64,000 bases of DNA from Acidobacteriota bacterium (lineage in GTDB: Bacteria; Acidobacteriota; Terriglobia; Terriglobales; Acidobacteriaceae): the NCBI GenBank assembly GCA_023410055.1, contig JAEYQK010000106.1, forward strand, positions 1 to 64,000, read 5' to 3'. Below the pieces are notes generated by a model. That model worked only from the letters and a program-made list of their open reading frames with translations. It did not search any database and was not told the DNA's origin. This document shows, in pieces, positions 50,628 to 59,863 of the stretch. Both the position numbers and the translations under genes were made by a program. Position 1 is the first letter of the stretch; the number at the start of each line of letters is the position of its first letter.

Positions 50628-51911
50628 GTGGCGTCAAAAAAGAATTCTGAGTTTCTAATTTCGTGGATGACCGTAAGCTACCGCAGCATCACCCTCTTCG
50701 TGGGGGCTGTCGTTGTGGTTGCGCTTGCGGTTGTCTACTATGCTTTTCCGGACTCGGCGGCGGCTCAGTTTGCGAACAACGCGGTGGCGTCGGTAGCCGC
50801 AAAGTTGGGGATATCCACATCTGCGAGCGGACATTCCGATTCCGAGGGTTCTCAGCAGGCTCATTTCGTTAATATCGACGGTGCCGTAAAGGTCAAAAAG
50901 GCTAGTAGCAACACGTGGGTCGCTGCCAACTATAGTGTGCCTCTAGAAAAAGGGGATGTGATCCAGACCTCGTCCGAAGGAATGGCGAAAGTCGCCTTCG
51001 CCGACGGGACGAACTACACGATCAAGCAGGATTCTCTAATCGTCGTCGAGGAGAACTCGACTAACGAAAAGCAAGAGACGAAGGTTGCGGTTGCGGTAAC
51101 TACCGGAACAGTTGACCTTACTACTGCCACGTTTTCCGCAGGTTCGAAATCAGAGGTTCGTGTTGCGGGAGCGAGTGCTTCGCTTGCACCTGAATCCGCC
51201 GCCATGGTACGAAACGATCCGCGCGCGGATACACACGAAATTTTGCTGAAGAAAGGTTCTGGACAGGTTACGCGAGGCGGAGAAACCGTCAGCCTGTCCA
51301 ACTGGGAGCGTATAAGCTTCAAGGCTGCTGAACCCACACCGCTGAGGAAAGCGAAGGAAGTCGGCCCGCCGACGCTGATTCAGCCGGCGAACATGTCGCC
51401 CGTGTATATCACTTCATCAGCGCGGACCATCGATTTCGCTTGGAGCCAGGTTCCGTCCAGCCGTGGGTACCGACTACGCGTATCCAAGAACCCCTATTTC
51501 TCGTCTACCGTCTTCGACAGGATAGTGCATGGAACAGACGCGAAGATCCCAGGCATGAAAGAGGGCGGGTACTACTGGGTAGTCACCAGTCTGGATGAAA
51601 AAGGCAAGGAATCGGTCGAGAGCGAGAGGAACCAGTTCTCGGTCGTGGCAAAGATCGCCGATAACATGACGCTGCCTCTGGAGATTCAGCCGTTCATTCA
51701 GCACGGACATATGATCGAGGTGAGGGGAAAGACGGATCCCAACGCGCGCGTGATGGTCAATGGATTTGACGTGGCGCTTATAAATCCCGATGGGACGTTC
51801 AGTTTTTATACCAAGCCGCTTCCTGCGGGTGAAAACGTGATAACAATCACGGCGCAGAACAATAGGGGTGCGGTAAAAACGGAACAAAAGCACATCGTCA
51901 TAGATAAGTAA
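50628..51911 (+). CDS. FecR-domain envelope protein
   Basis: A 427-residue protein beginning at GTG 50628 with GGGAAG upstream. One N-terminal membrane segment (LFVGAVVVVALAVVYYAF) leads to a FecR domain (VNIDGAVKVKKASSNTWVAA, VPLEKGDVIQTSSEGMAKVA, FADGTNYTIKQDS). Fibronectin-type or Ig-like beta repeats follow in the C-terminal half (TIDFAWSQVPSSRGYRLRVS, GYYWVVTSLDEKGKESVESE, MIEVRGKTDPNARVMVNGFD). It is not next to a sigma factor or TonB receptor, so it is not a typical FecR regulator. It lies 246 bases before mreB, and a link to the envelope is likely. Confidence 0.85.
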   Translation: MASKKNSEFLISWMTVSYRSITLFVGAVVVVALAVVYYAFPDSAAAQFANNAVASVAAKLGISTSASGHSDSEGSQQAHFVNIDGAVKVKKASSNTWVAANYSVPLEKGDVIQTSSEGMAKVAFADGTNYTIKQDSLIVVEENSTNEKQETKVAVAVTTGTVDLTTATFSAGSKSEVRVAGASASLAPESAAMVRNDPRADTHEILLKKGSGQVTRGGETVSLSNWERISFKAAEPTPLRKAKEVGPPTLIQPANMSPVYITSSARTIDFAWSQVPSSRGYRLRVSKNPYFSSTVFDRIVHGTDAKIPGMKEGGYYWVVTSLDEKGKESVESERNQFSVVAKIADNMTLPLEIQPFIQHGHMIEVRGKTDPNARVMVNGFDVALINPDGTFSFYTKPLPAGENVITITAQNNRGAVKTEQKHIVIDK

Positions 51912-52104
51912 TCGAAGTGCGCCGGGTGATTTAGTGTTACCTTCGGCCCATCAGGTACTCGGCGAAATTTCAGGCAAAAGTAAGCTGAAAAACCTTACAG
52001 GGCGATGAGCATGGAACTGCTATTTGGAATAAAATCAAAAACAGCAGCTCCCCAGGGTCCCCATAGAATTTTCAAATATTGGCCGGTCCGTTGTGGGAAT
52101 TCGG

Positions 52105-52124
52105 CTGCGGCGAATCCGCCGCAG
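52105..52124 (+). promoter_or_regulatory. Leader hairpin upstream of mreB
   Basis: Perfect 8-base stem CTGCGGCG / CGCCGCAG with a 4-base AATC loop, 33 bases before the mreB ATG. It lacks a T run, so it is not a terminator. It may stabilise or regulate the mreB message (inference). Confidence 0.4.
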
Positions 52125-52157
52125 TGAAATGTCAAGTTCGGAGAGAAGAGAAGTCTG

Positions 52158-53216
<1,059 letters not shown>

Positions 53217-53220
53217 TCAA

Positions 53221-53267
53221 AGCGAGTCTCCGGGTCAGGGTAGTCTGGATTGCGGAGGCTCGCTTTT
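53221..53267 (+). terminator. Terminator or attenuator between mreB and mreC
   Basis: 12-base imperfect stem AGCGAGTCTCCG / CGGAGGCTCGCT with a 20-base loop, followed by TTTTCTCC. It starts 4 bases after the mreB stop, and mreC begins 56 bases later. Partial termination would let MreB be made in excess of MreC. Confidence 0.75.
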
Positions 53268-53322
53268 CTCCGTCTTAGGAACGTAGATCGCTGGATGGAG
53301 CTTCAGGAAGACACTTTCGCCA

Positions 53323-54519
53323 ATGGAAACCATTCTCAGCCGGCACAAGAACATCGTGATACTCGTGAGCGCATTGCTCCTGCAGTTCTTGTTGCTGGCG
53401 GTGCAAATTAAGAGGCCAACGGAACATGGTTCCGTGCGCCTGATTCGCATCGTCACGATCCGGGCGATAACTCCGTTTGAAAAGGCAATCGTCCACACTC
53501 GGACATGGTTCGGGGAAAGCTGGCGAAGCTACATCTATCTGCGTGGCTTACGTAACGCAAACGAGCAATTGGAGCGGGAGAACGCGCAGTTGCGCATGGA
53601 ACAGGTGCGAATGGTGCAGGATGCCAGCCAGGCACAGCGTCTTCAGGCACTGCTCAGGTTCAAGGAACAGTTCATCTCCGAGACTGTTCCGGCCCAAGTG
53701 ATCGGTACCGCCGGCACGGATCAATCGAGATTGCTCTATATCGATAAAGGCGGGAGCGACGGTATCAAGATCGATATGGCGGTGATCAGTCCCGCGGGCG
53801 TTGTCGGCAAAGTCGTTCGAGTGATGCCAGGGACTGCTCAGGTACTGGAGATCAACGATCAGACAAGCGGAGTGGGCGCGATTCTGGAGAAGTCGAGGCT
53901 TCAAGGAATTCTGAAGGGCACGGCCAACGGCGATGCCATGCTGCATTACATTATGTCCGACGAAAAGGTCGAGGTTGGCGAACAGGTGCTGACGAGCGGT
54001 GGGGACCGCATTTTCCCCAAGGGACTGCCTATCGGGAGCGTGATTTCGGTCAATCCCGGCAAAGACCTATTCCTGAATATCCGAGTGAAGCCTGCGGCAC
54101 AATTGAACCGGGTTGAGGAAGTTCTGGTCATAACGAAGATTGATGAACGACAACCCGATCTGCAGCCTGAGGGGCCTCAACGCGCGGCTGACATCCTTGC
54201 AGCGAGATTGCCGACGTTCACCGTGAAGGCTCCGGAAGCGACGGCAGGTGAGGCCGGCGCCCCGAATACGCAGTCGCAGGGACCGCAGACTCCGCAGACG
54301 GCAGGGAAACCGCAGGTAACCGCTGGCGGCCAGGCTAAGCCGCAAGGATCGGCAAGTAATCAGAATAAGCCCGTGGGCGACACGAATAGCGGAGCACAGG
54401 CGGGGGCGAACGGACAACAGCCCAAAAAGAACGCTAATGCGCCGAACGGCACGTTGTCGCCTCAGGCAAACAAACCGGTGCCAAAGCCAACGGCAACCAC
54501 GCAGCACACGCAGCAATAG
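53323..54519 (+). CDS. mreC: Rod shape-determining protein MreC with long Gln/Pro/Asn-rich tail
   Basis: A 398-residue periplasmic protein that links MreB to the elongasome. One N-terminal membrane anchor (IVILVSALLLQFLLLAVQI), a coiled coil (LRNANEQLERENAQLRMEQV) and the beta-barrel core (TAGTDQSRLLYIDKGGSDGI, GVVGKVVRVMPGTAQVLEIN, VGEQVLTSGGDRIFPKGLPI) are present. The core ends near residue 275. The remaining 120 residues are low complexity, rich in Q, P, G, A and N (GKPQVTAGGQAKPQGSASNQ), which most MreC proteins lack. It ends 4 bases before mreD. Confidence 0.94.
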   Translation: METILSRHKNIVILVSALLLQFLLLAVQIKRPTEHGSVRLIRIVTIRAITPFEKAIVHTRTWFGESWRSYIYLRGLRNANEQLERENAQLRMEQVRMVQDASQAQRLQALLRFKEQFISETVPAQVIGTAGTDQSRLLYIDKGGSDGIKIDMAVISPAGVVGKVVRVMPGTAQVLEINDQTSGVGAILEKSRLQGILKGTANGDAMLHYIMSDEKVEVGEQVLTSGGDRIFPKGLPIGSVISVNPGKDLFLNIRVKPAAQLNRVEEVLVITKIDERQPDLQPEGPQRAADILAARLPTFTVKAPEATAGEAGAPNTQSQGPQTPQTAGKPQVTAGGQAKPQGSASNQNKPVGDTNSGAQAGANGQQPKKNANAPNGTLSPQANKPVPKPTATTQHTQQ

Positions 54520-54523
54520 AACT

Positions 54524-55042
54524 ATGAATATCCTCTACACAAGCCAGGAGCAGGTTCAGGTTTACCGGTTCAGCCTGCCGATATCGATAGGCGTGCCACT
54601 GGCCGCGATATTCTTACAGAGCTTTATCACCCATTACGTCCTTTGGCTGTCCGTCTTTGATCTGCCGCTGCTGGTGACTATTTTCTTTGCGGTCGCGAGA
54701 AGACATCCAGTAAGCGGTCTGATCACGGGGGGCCTGATTGGAACTGTGCAGGACAGCCTGACCACTCACCTGATCGGACTCTTTGGGATGGCGAAGACAA
54801 TAATTGGATTCTTCGCGTCGTCCCTTGGCGTAAAGCTGGACGTCGAAAATCCGGGTTCGCGGATCATCATCTGCTTCGCTTTCTATTTGATGCACCAAGG
54901 AATCTACCTGCTGATTGGGCGAGGACTGGCAGGGGAGACGATCAGCCTCGTCTGGTCACGACTGCTGATTGGTGCCTTCGCTAACGCCCTCATGGCGGTA
55001 CCTCTATTCGCGATCCTTGATCGCTTCAAGATCCGGACGTAG
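54524..55042 (+). CDS. mreD: Rod shape-determining membrane protein MreD
   Basis: A 172-residue protein with five to six hydrophobic segments (ISIGVPLAAIFLQSFITHYV, LLVTIFFAVARRHPVSGLIT, IIICFAFYLMHQGIYLLIGR and a last one near the C-terminus). Position and topology fit MreD. The GLIGTVQDSLTTHLIGLFGM stretch is the conserved middle of the family. The ATG at 54524 lies 4 bases after the mreC stop. An earlier in-frame start inside mreC is rejected. Confidence 0.88.
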   Translation: MNILYTSQEQVQVYRFSLPISIGVPLAAIFLQSFITHYVLWLSVFDLPLLVTIFFAVARRHPVSGLITGGLIGTVQDSLTTHLIGLFGMAKTIIGFFASSLGVKLDVENPGSRIIICFAFYLMHQGIYLLIGRGLAGETISLVWSRLLIGAFANALMAVPLFAILDRFKIRT

Positions 55043-55354
55043 CTTCTATTTTCAAGGCACAAAACAGAACGGGGCGCGAATGGCGCCCCGACTTGGGTCT
55101 CTGTGGGTTCGTCTCAAAACTGCATCCGAAATGCGCTGGCATCCGGTCAGGCAGTGTTGCGTACGCCTAAAGCTGAAAAATCGGCGAAAGGCTTCTGACT
55201 CTGGATAATAGCCCGAGTTGCGTTTCCCCGTTGGTAAAGATTTGTAACAAAATCAGTGCAAAGCAACAAACGTTACTTTCGGGTGTTCAAGGAATTGCCA
55301 CGTCGTCAAAACAACAGGTCTGAGAATGGGTGCTCTTGACCGGTGGAGGGCTTT
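55043..55354. other. 312-base gap after mreD with a GC hairpin
   Basis: It contains a hairpin GGGGCGC-GAAT-GGCGCCCC at 55071-55089 without a T run, then A/T-rich sequence (TTTGTAACAAAATC) ahead of the Arg/Asp-rich protein gene that probably contains its promoter. Nothing else is recognised. Confidence 0.45.
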
Positions 55355-55975
55355 ATGAAGGCACGGATACTATTGACCACCGCAGCTTTAGGCTTGGCCG
55401 CAGTACTGGCATTGCCCGCAGGTGCACAATCATGGCATAGAGAGAAGTGGGGATGGGGAGACGACCGGGACCACGGACGAGGTCATGATCGCGATGATCG
55501 TCAGGCATTTCAGGACGGCTATCGCGACGGACAGAAGGATCGAAGTCACGGCCACAACTGGCATCCGCGCGGAAACCGCTGGAAAGGCGACGACCGCCGA
55601 GCCTATGAAAACGGATATCGGGCCGGTTACGGCAACCGCGACAATGATCGCGACAGAAATCGCGATTGGGGCCGTGACCGTAATGCCGATTGGAACCGCG
55701 ACGGCAATCGAGATCGAAACGACAGCTGGCGCGGTTCGGGGAACAGCGGCTACGGCCGGAACGGAAGCCAGGCTTATCGAAACGGATACTCACAGGGGCT
55801 GCGCTATGGCCAACACGACGTTAATGCGCGGAAAGCTTATAAGCCGACCGACAGCAACATGTACGAGAAGGCGACAGATGGCTATTCCAGCGCCTACGGC
55901 AGCAAGGACGACTACAAGCGCGAGTTCCGCGACGGATATCGGGAGGGCTATCAGCGCGGCTATAGCGGCCGATAG
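55355..55975 (+). CDS. Exported Arg/Asp/Asn-rich repeat protein
   Basis: A 206-residue protein starting at ATG 55355 with GGAGG upstream. Signal peptide MKARILLTTAALGLAAVLAL to PAGA-Q. The mature part is extremely rich in R, D, N, G, Y and W. It contains repeated units of the form [FY]xxGYxxGxxxG: FQDGYRDGQKDRSHG, YENGYRAGYGNRDND, YRNGYSQGLRYGQHD and FRDGYREGYQRGYSGR. Between them is an Arg-Asp-Asn tract (DNDRDRNRDWGRDRNADWNR). I know no characterised family that matches. Such composition suggests a disordered polyampholyte able to bind metal, nucleic acid or wall polymers. It sits between mreD and mrdA with its own terminator. Confidence 0.8.
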   Translation: MKARILLTTAALGLAAVLALPAGAQSWHREKWGWGDDRDHGRGHDRDDRQAFQDGYRDGQKDRSHGHNWHPRGNRWKGDDRRAYENGYRAGYGNRDNDRDRNRDWGRDRNADWNRDGNRDRNDSWRGSGNSGYGRNGSQAYRNGYSQGLRYGQHDVNARKAYKPTDSNMYEKATDGYSSAYGSKDDYKREFRDGYREGYQRGYSGR

Positions 55976-55994
55976 CTAGAACTGACAGGTGGAA

Positions 55995-56022
55995 AAGGCG
56001 GCCCCTAAAGCCGCCTTTTTTT
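55995..56022 (+). terminator. Intrinsic terminator after the Arg/Asp-rich gene
   Basis: 8-base stem AAGGCGGC / GCCGCCTT with a 7-base loop, followed by a run of T. It separates this gene from mrdA. Confidence 0.92.
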
Positions 56023-56224
56023 GCGAAGTTTCGAACGGACGTGAAGATATCGGAGCCCACGGAAGTGTCAGACAATAGATAGTCCTTTTTTCTGAAACTT
56101 CGGGCCAAAGCGGTAGTGCATTCCTGATAAACTGTAAGCTCAAGCCCAGAGACTCTGCACTGAAACTCACGTATTGACGTGAGCGTCTGATCAGGCGTGG
56201 AGGTCTTGAGCTGCACGCTTTCTT

Positions 56225-58261
56225 ATGTTGTTCCGTCGAGAAGACAAGGTATCCCAATTCAAGTTGACGGCTGTCCAGTATGTGATACTGGGCATCTTTC
56301 TCGTGCTCGGATATGGTCTGTGGCGACTTCAGGTCGGCGGCCACGAAGAGTATGCGAAGGCGGCGGAGCAGAATCGAATTCGCCAGATTCCCATCCTTGC
56401 GCCCCGCGGCAAACTGATCGACCGTGAGGGACGGATCATCGTCGACAATTATCCGTCTTTCTCGGCACTGCTGCTTCGAGATCAGACCAAAGACCTATTA
56501 GCGGATGCAGACAGAATTGCGGCCGGATTGCACATGGATCCGGACGAAGTGAAGACGCGTATCAGCAGATTCGCGCGAGCGCCGCAGTACCAGCCCCTCA
56601 TTCTCAAAGACGACATCACGCCTGACGAACTGGCGTTCATTGAATCGCACAAGAACGAATTGCCGGAATTGGACACCATCATGTCTCACCGCCGGCTATA
56701 CCCGAAGAACGGGTTTATGGCGCACATCATCGGCTACGTCGGCGAGATCAACGAGGACATGCTCAACCAGCCGCAGTTCGAGTTCTACAACCCGGGCGAC
56801 GTAGTAGGCATGGCCGGTGTTGAACGTCAGTACAACGACTGGCTGATGGGCAAGAATGGCTCGCGTAATGCGATCGTCACTGCGCGGGGCAAAGAAGTCG
56901 GCGTTATGAGCGAGACGCCCGCAGTCCCGGGCAAGCAACTCAAACTGACGATCGATTTGGACTTGCAGATTGCGGCCGAAGAGGCGCTTGGGGACAAGAA
57001 CGGTGCGATCGTTGCCATGGACCCGCACACCGGTGAAGTGCTGGCAATGGTGTCGCGCCCGACATTTGATCCGAATGCCTTTGCCGTGCGGATTTCGCGC
57101 AAAGAATGGAACGCTCTGATCACGGATCCGGCAAAGCCGTTGCTCAACAAGGCCATTCAGGCGCAACTTGCGCCGGGTTCCACCTTTAAGATCATCATGT
57201 CCGCAGCCGGAGTGGACGAACACATCGCGCAGACGCTGAATGTGCATTGTGGCGGCGGCGCGGTGTTTTATGGACGCCGGTTCGGCTGCTGGATAAAGGG
57301 CGGTCATGGGGGCGTAGATCTCACCAAAGCGATCTACCAGTCCTGCGACGTCTTCTTCTACACGCTTGCCGACAAGTTGGGCATCGACCGAATCGCGAAG
57401 TACGCGACGATGTTCGGACTGGGCCAGAAAACGGGAATTGACCTGCCCAACGAAGTGTCCGGTGTGATGCCGAGCGAACAGTGGAAGGTCAAGACCTTCA
57501 AGCAGAAGTGGTACGCGGGCGAGACGATTTCGGTTGCTATCGGACAGGGTGCCGTTGCTACCACACCCGTGCAACTGATGCGGGCAATCAGTGCGATTGC
57601 TACAGGCGGCAGGATGGTGGTTCCTCGCGTTGTAGACCCCGTTAACATGCCATCAGATTTTCTGCAGGTCAGCCATGTGCCGATGGAAGCCAAGCAGATA
57701 GAAATCGATCAGGATGGTTGGGTGACGATCACGGATGCGATGTCTCGAGTCTTGCTGCCCGAAGGCACCGCTCCGAGTGCCCACATCCCCGGAATGGAAA
57801 TCGCAGGTAAGACGGGTTCGGCTCAGGTGGTTTCACTCGAAAATCGTGCCAAATTCGCGAATAGGGAAGAATTTGCGCAGAACGGCTGGTTTGTGGGGTT
57901 TACGCCAAGACGGAATCCCGACATTGTCCTTGTTTGTCTCTTTCAGGGAGGCGAACACGGAAGGCTCGCAGCGCGCGTTGCGACTCAAGTCATCAAGGCC
58001 TACGTCGAGAAGCGGCGCAAGGTGGAACCGAACTACGCGCGTGAAGTCCTGCCGCAGAAAGCGCCTACGAAAAGCGACTCCGCGCGACTCGCTCCTGGCA
58101 AGGATCGATTTGAAGTCGCAGGTTTCTGGAACGAGCAGGGAGAGCGTCACGGGGATCACAACGAAGATGCGCTACGCGGTGGTCGTATCCAGCTCGATGT
58201 CGCTGTCGCTCACAAACAAAGAACGCTTAGTGCGGCCCCCGGCCTGGAGGGGCTGAACTGA
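56225..58261 (+). CDS. mrdA: Penicillin-binding protein 2 (elongation transpeptidase)
   Basis: A 678-residue class B PBP of the elongasome, which cross-links peptidoglycan during side-wall growth. One N-terminal membrane anchor (VQYVILGIFLVLGYGLWRLQ), the PBP dimer/pedestal domain starting ILAPRGKLIDREGRIIVDNY, active Ser in APGSTFKIIM, SCD in YQSCDVFFYTLADKLG as the SxN box and KTGSAQVV as the KTG box. The C-terminal 70 residues are an extra, mostly polar tail. It is followed 4 bases later by rodA, its obligate partner. Confidence 0.95.
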   Translation: MLFRREDKVSQFKLTAVQYVILGIFLVLGYGLWRLQVGGHEEYAKAAEQNRIRQIPILAPRGKLIDREGRIIVDNYPSFSALLLRDQTKDLLADADRIAAGLHMDPDEVKTRISRFARAPQYQPLILKDDITPDELAFIESHKNELPELDTIMSHRRLYPKNGFMAHIIGYVGEINEDMLNQPQFEFYNPGDVVGMAGVERQYNDWLMGKNGSRNAIVTARGKEVGVMSETPAVPGKQLKLTIDLDLQIAAEEALGDKNGAIVAMDPHTGEVLAMVSRPTFDPNAFAVRISRKEWNALITDPAKPLLNKAIQAQLAPGSTFKIIMSAAGVDEHIAQTLNVHCGGGAVFYGRRFGCWIKGGHGGVDLTKAIYQSCDVFFYTLADKLGIDRIAKYATMFGLGQKTGIDLPNEVSGVMPSEQWKVKTFKQKWYAGETISVAIGQGAVATTPVQLMRAISAIATGGRMVVPRVVDPVNMPSDFLQVSHVPMEAKQIEIDQDGWVTITDAMSRVLLPEGTAPSAHIPGMEIAGKTGSAQVVSLENRAKFANREEFAQNGWFVGFTPRRNPDIVLVCLFQGGEHGRLAARVATQVIKAYVEKRRKVEPNYAREVLPQKAPTKSDSARLAPGKDRFEVAGFWNEQGERHGDHNEDALRGGRIQLDVAVAHKQRTLSAAPGLEGLN

Positions 58262-58265
58262 CATC

Positions 58266-59366
58266 GTGAAACGATATATCTCATTACGCGACTTCGACTG
58301 GCTGCTGCTGATGTACGTGCTGATCATCTGCGCGCTGGGCATCGTGCAGATTTATAGCGCCACTCACGGAACGAAGTTCACCGGCGCTCACGTCAGACAG
58401 GTCTACTGGGTCGGTGGCGGACTCATCGCGATGTTCATCATGAGTCGTGTCAATTACCAGTTGCTGCTGGACAAAGTTCCATGGATGTATATGGCATCGA
58501 TCGTTTCGCTCGTTGCGGTCATGGTCATCGGTAAGAAGTATCTGGGCGCAAAGCGGTGGATTATGATGCCGGGCGGGTGGCATTTCCAGCCGTCGGAATG
58601 GGTGAAGCTGATTCTCATTCTCGCGATTGCTAAGTATTTCAGTGAGGGGCGTAGCGCCGAGGAGGAGGGCCGCGTTTCCGACATGGCGAAGGCCGGACTG
58701 CTGATCGGGGTTCCCATGTTGATGGTGCTCAAGCAGCCGGATCTCGGCACCTCGCTGACATACGTTCCGATCGCGATCATGGGCCTGTTCCTGGGCGGCT
58801 TAAAGTTGAAGCACGCCATCGTGCTGGTTCTGCTCGGAGCATTGATGGCTCCACTGGCGTGGCATTACGGGCTGAAGCCTTATCAGAAACAGAGATTGCT
58901 GACCTTCATCGAACCCGAGGCGGACTCGCAGAAAGCCGGTTACCAAGTGATACAGTCACTGATTGCCGTCGGTTCAGGCGGCATTTGGGGTAAAGGTTCC
59001 GCTCAAGGATCTCAGACGCAAGGGGCGTTTCTGCCGGTTCCACACACGGATTTCATATTCGCTGCCTGGTGCGAGGAGCACGGGCTGGTCGGCGCAGTAG
59101 TCGTTTTGCTGCTATACTTTATGGTGCTGATGCGTTTGATCGCAAACGCGCAGACGGCGCCAGATCGCGCCGGCACGTTCATTGTGATGGGTGTAGTTGC
59201 GGTACTAACGTTTCACATCCTGATCAATGTCGGCATGGTGGTTGGATTCGCGCCTGTAACGGGCATCCCGCTGCCGTTGATGAGCTATGGCGGGTCGTCG
59301 GTACTGTTTACGTTCTTGGCACTGGGTATCGTAATGAATGTACGCATGCGCCGGTTCGTGAATTAG
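58266..59366 (+). CDS. rodA: Rod shape protein RodA (SEDS glycosyltransferase)
   Basis: A 366-residue SEDS-family peptidoglycan polymerase with about ten membrane segments. Start is GTG 58266. VQIYSATHGTKF, the GAKRWI motif in KKYLGAKRWIMMPGGWHFQP, the LKQPDLGTSLTYVP region and the C-terminal TDFIFAAWCEEHGLVGA then GIPLPLMSYGGSSVLFTFLA are family hallmarks. It forms the transglycosylase half of the RodA-PBP2 pair and is translationally close to mrdA (4-base gap). Confidence 0.96.
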   Translation: MKRYISLRDFDWLLLMYVLIICALGIVQIYSATHGTKFTGAHVRQVYWVGGGLIAMFIMSRVNYQLLLDKVPWMYMASIVSLVAVMVIGKKYLGAKRWIMMPGGWHFQPSEWVKLILILAIAKYFSEGRSAEEEGRVSDMAKAGLLIGVPMLMVLKQPDLGTSLTYVPIAIMGLFLGGLKLKHAIVLVLLGALMAPLAWHYGLKPYQKQRLLTFIEPEADSQKAGYQVIQSLIAVGSGGIWGKGSAQGSQTQGAFLPVPHTDFIFAAWCEEHGLVGAVVVLLLYFMVLMRLIANAQTAPDRAGTFIVMGVVAVLTFHILINVGMVVGFAPVTGIPLPLMSYGGSSVLFTFLALGIVMNVRMRRFVN

Positions 59367-59863
59367 AGTTATCGCCGTCGTAAGATTTCGCCGCTGAAGA
59401 GCGGCGACCGGAACAAGATTCAGTCTCAATGCCTGACGGGCATGCGGGACGTAGTTGCAGACCATAGTGGAAGCGCCGCCGAGCGGCGGCAAGGAAAGTT
59501 GAAATTACGATCGCCCTCGCGAAAAGGGGGCAATTGCCGGCCAGATGTGAGGGACCGGACAGGATTCGAAGCGAACGGCGCTGCGGTGCGGTAACGACCC
59601 CCTGGATCCAAGGATCAAGGAGCGAGGTCACACATCAGCAGACGCACCCGATAGGTGCAGAAATTCAAAAGATTCAACAACGGATTTCTCGAACTGCAAA
59701 CTCTCGTGGACACGGCAGATCGCCTGCGCCACCGGGTGAAGACGGAAGTGTGTCTTCGCCAGGCGCGCCTCGGGCGGGACTTCGTGGTTTGATCTCGATT
59801 CCGTAAGTACCCCTCGCATGCAGCCGGTGAACCGCTCCGAACAGAGCGGGAACCGGAGAACGC
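59367..59863 (+). promoter_or_regulatory. 497-base region between rodA and rne: candidate structured leader
   Basis: No gene is supported here. It contains GC-rich inverted repeats, among them GCCGCCGAGCGGCGGC at 59475-59490. At the very end, a hairpin (59824-59856) overlaps the rne ribosome binding site: CCGG and CCGCTC arms pair with GAGCGG and CCGG, and the SD GGAGA (59855-59859) shares its first two bases with the stem. The length and position recall the autoregulatory rne leader of E. coli (known from that system). Function here is inferred. Confidence 0.5.

Noticed and set aside
59367..59863. tmRNA, RNase P RNA or 6S RNA in the rne leader
   Set aside because: I looked for the conserved cores of each and found none; the tRNA-like and GAGGAAAGTC-type signatures are absent.
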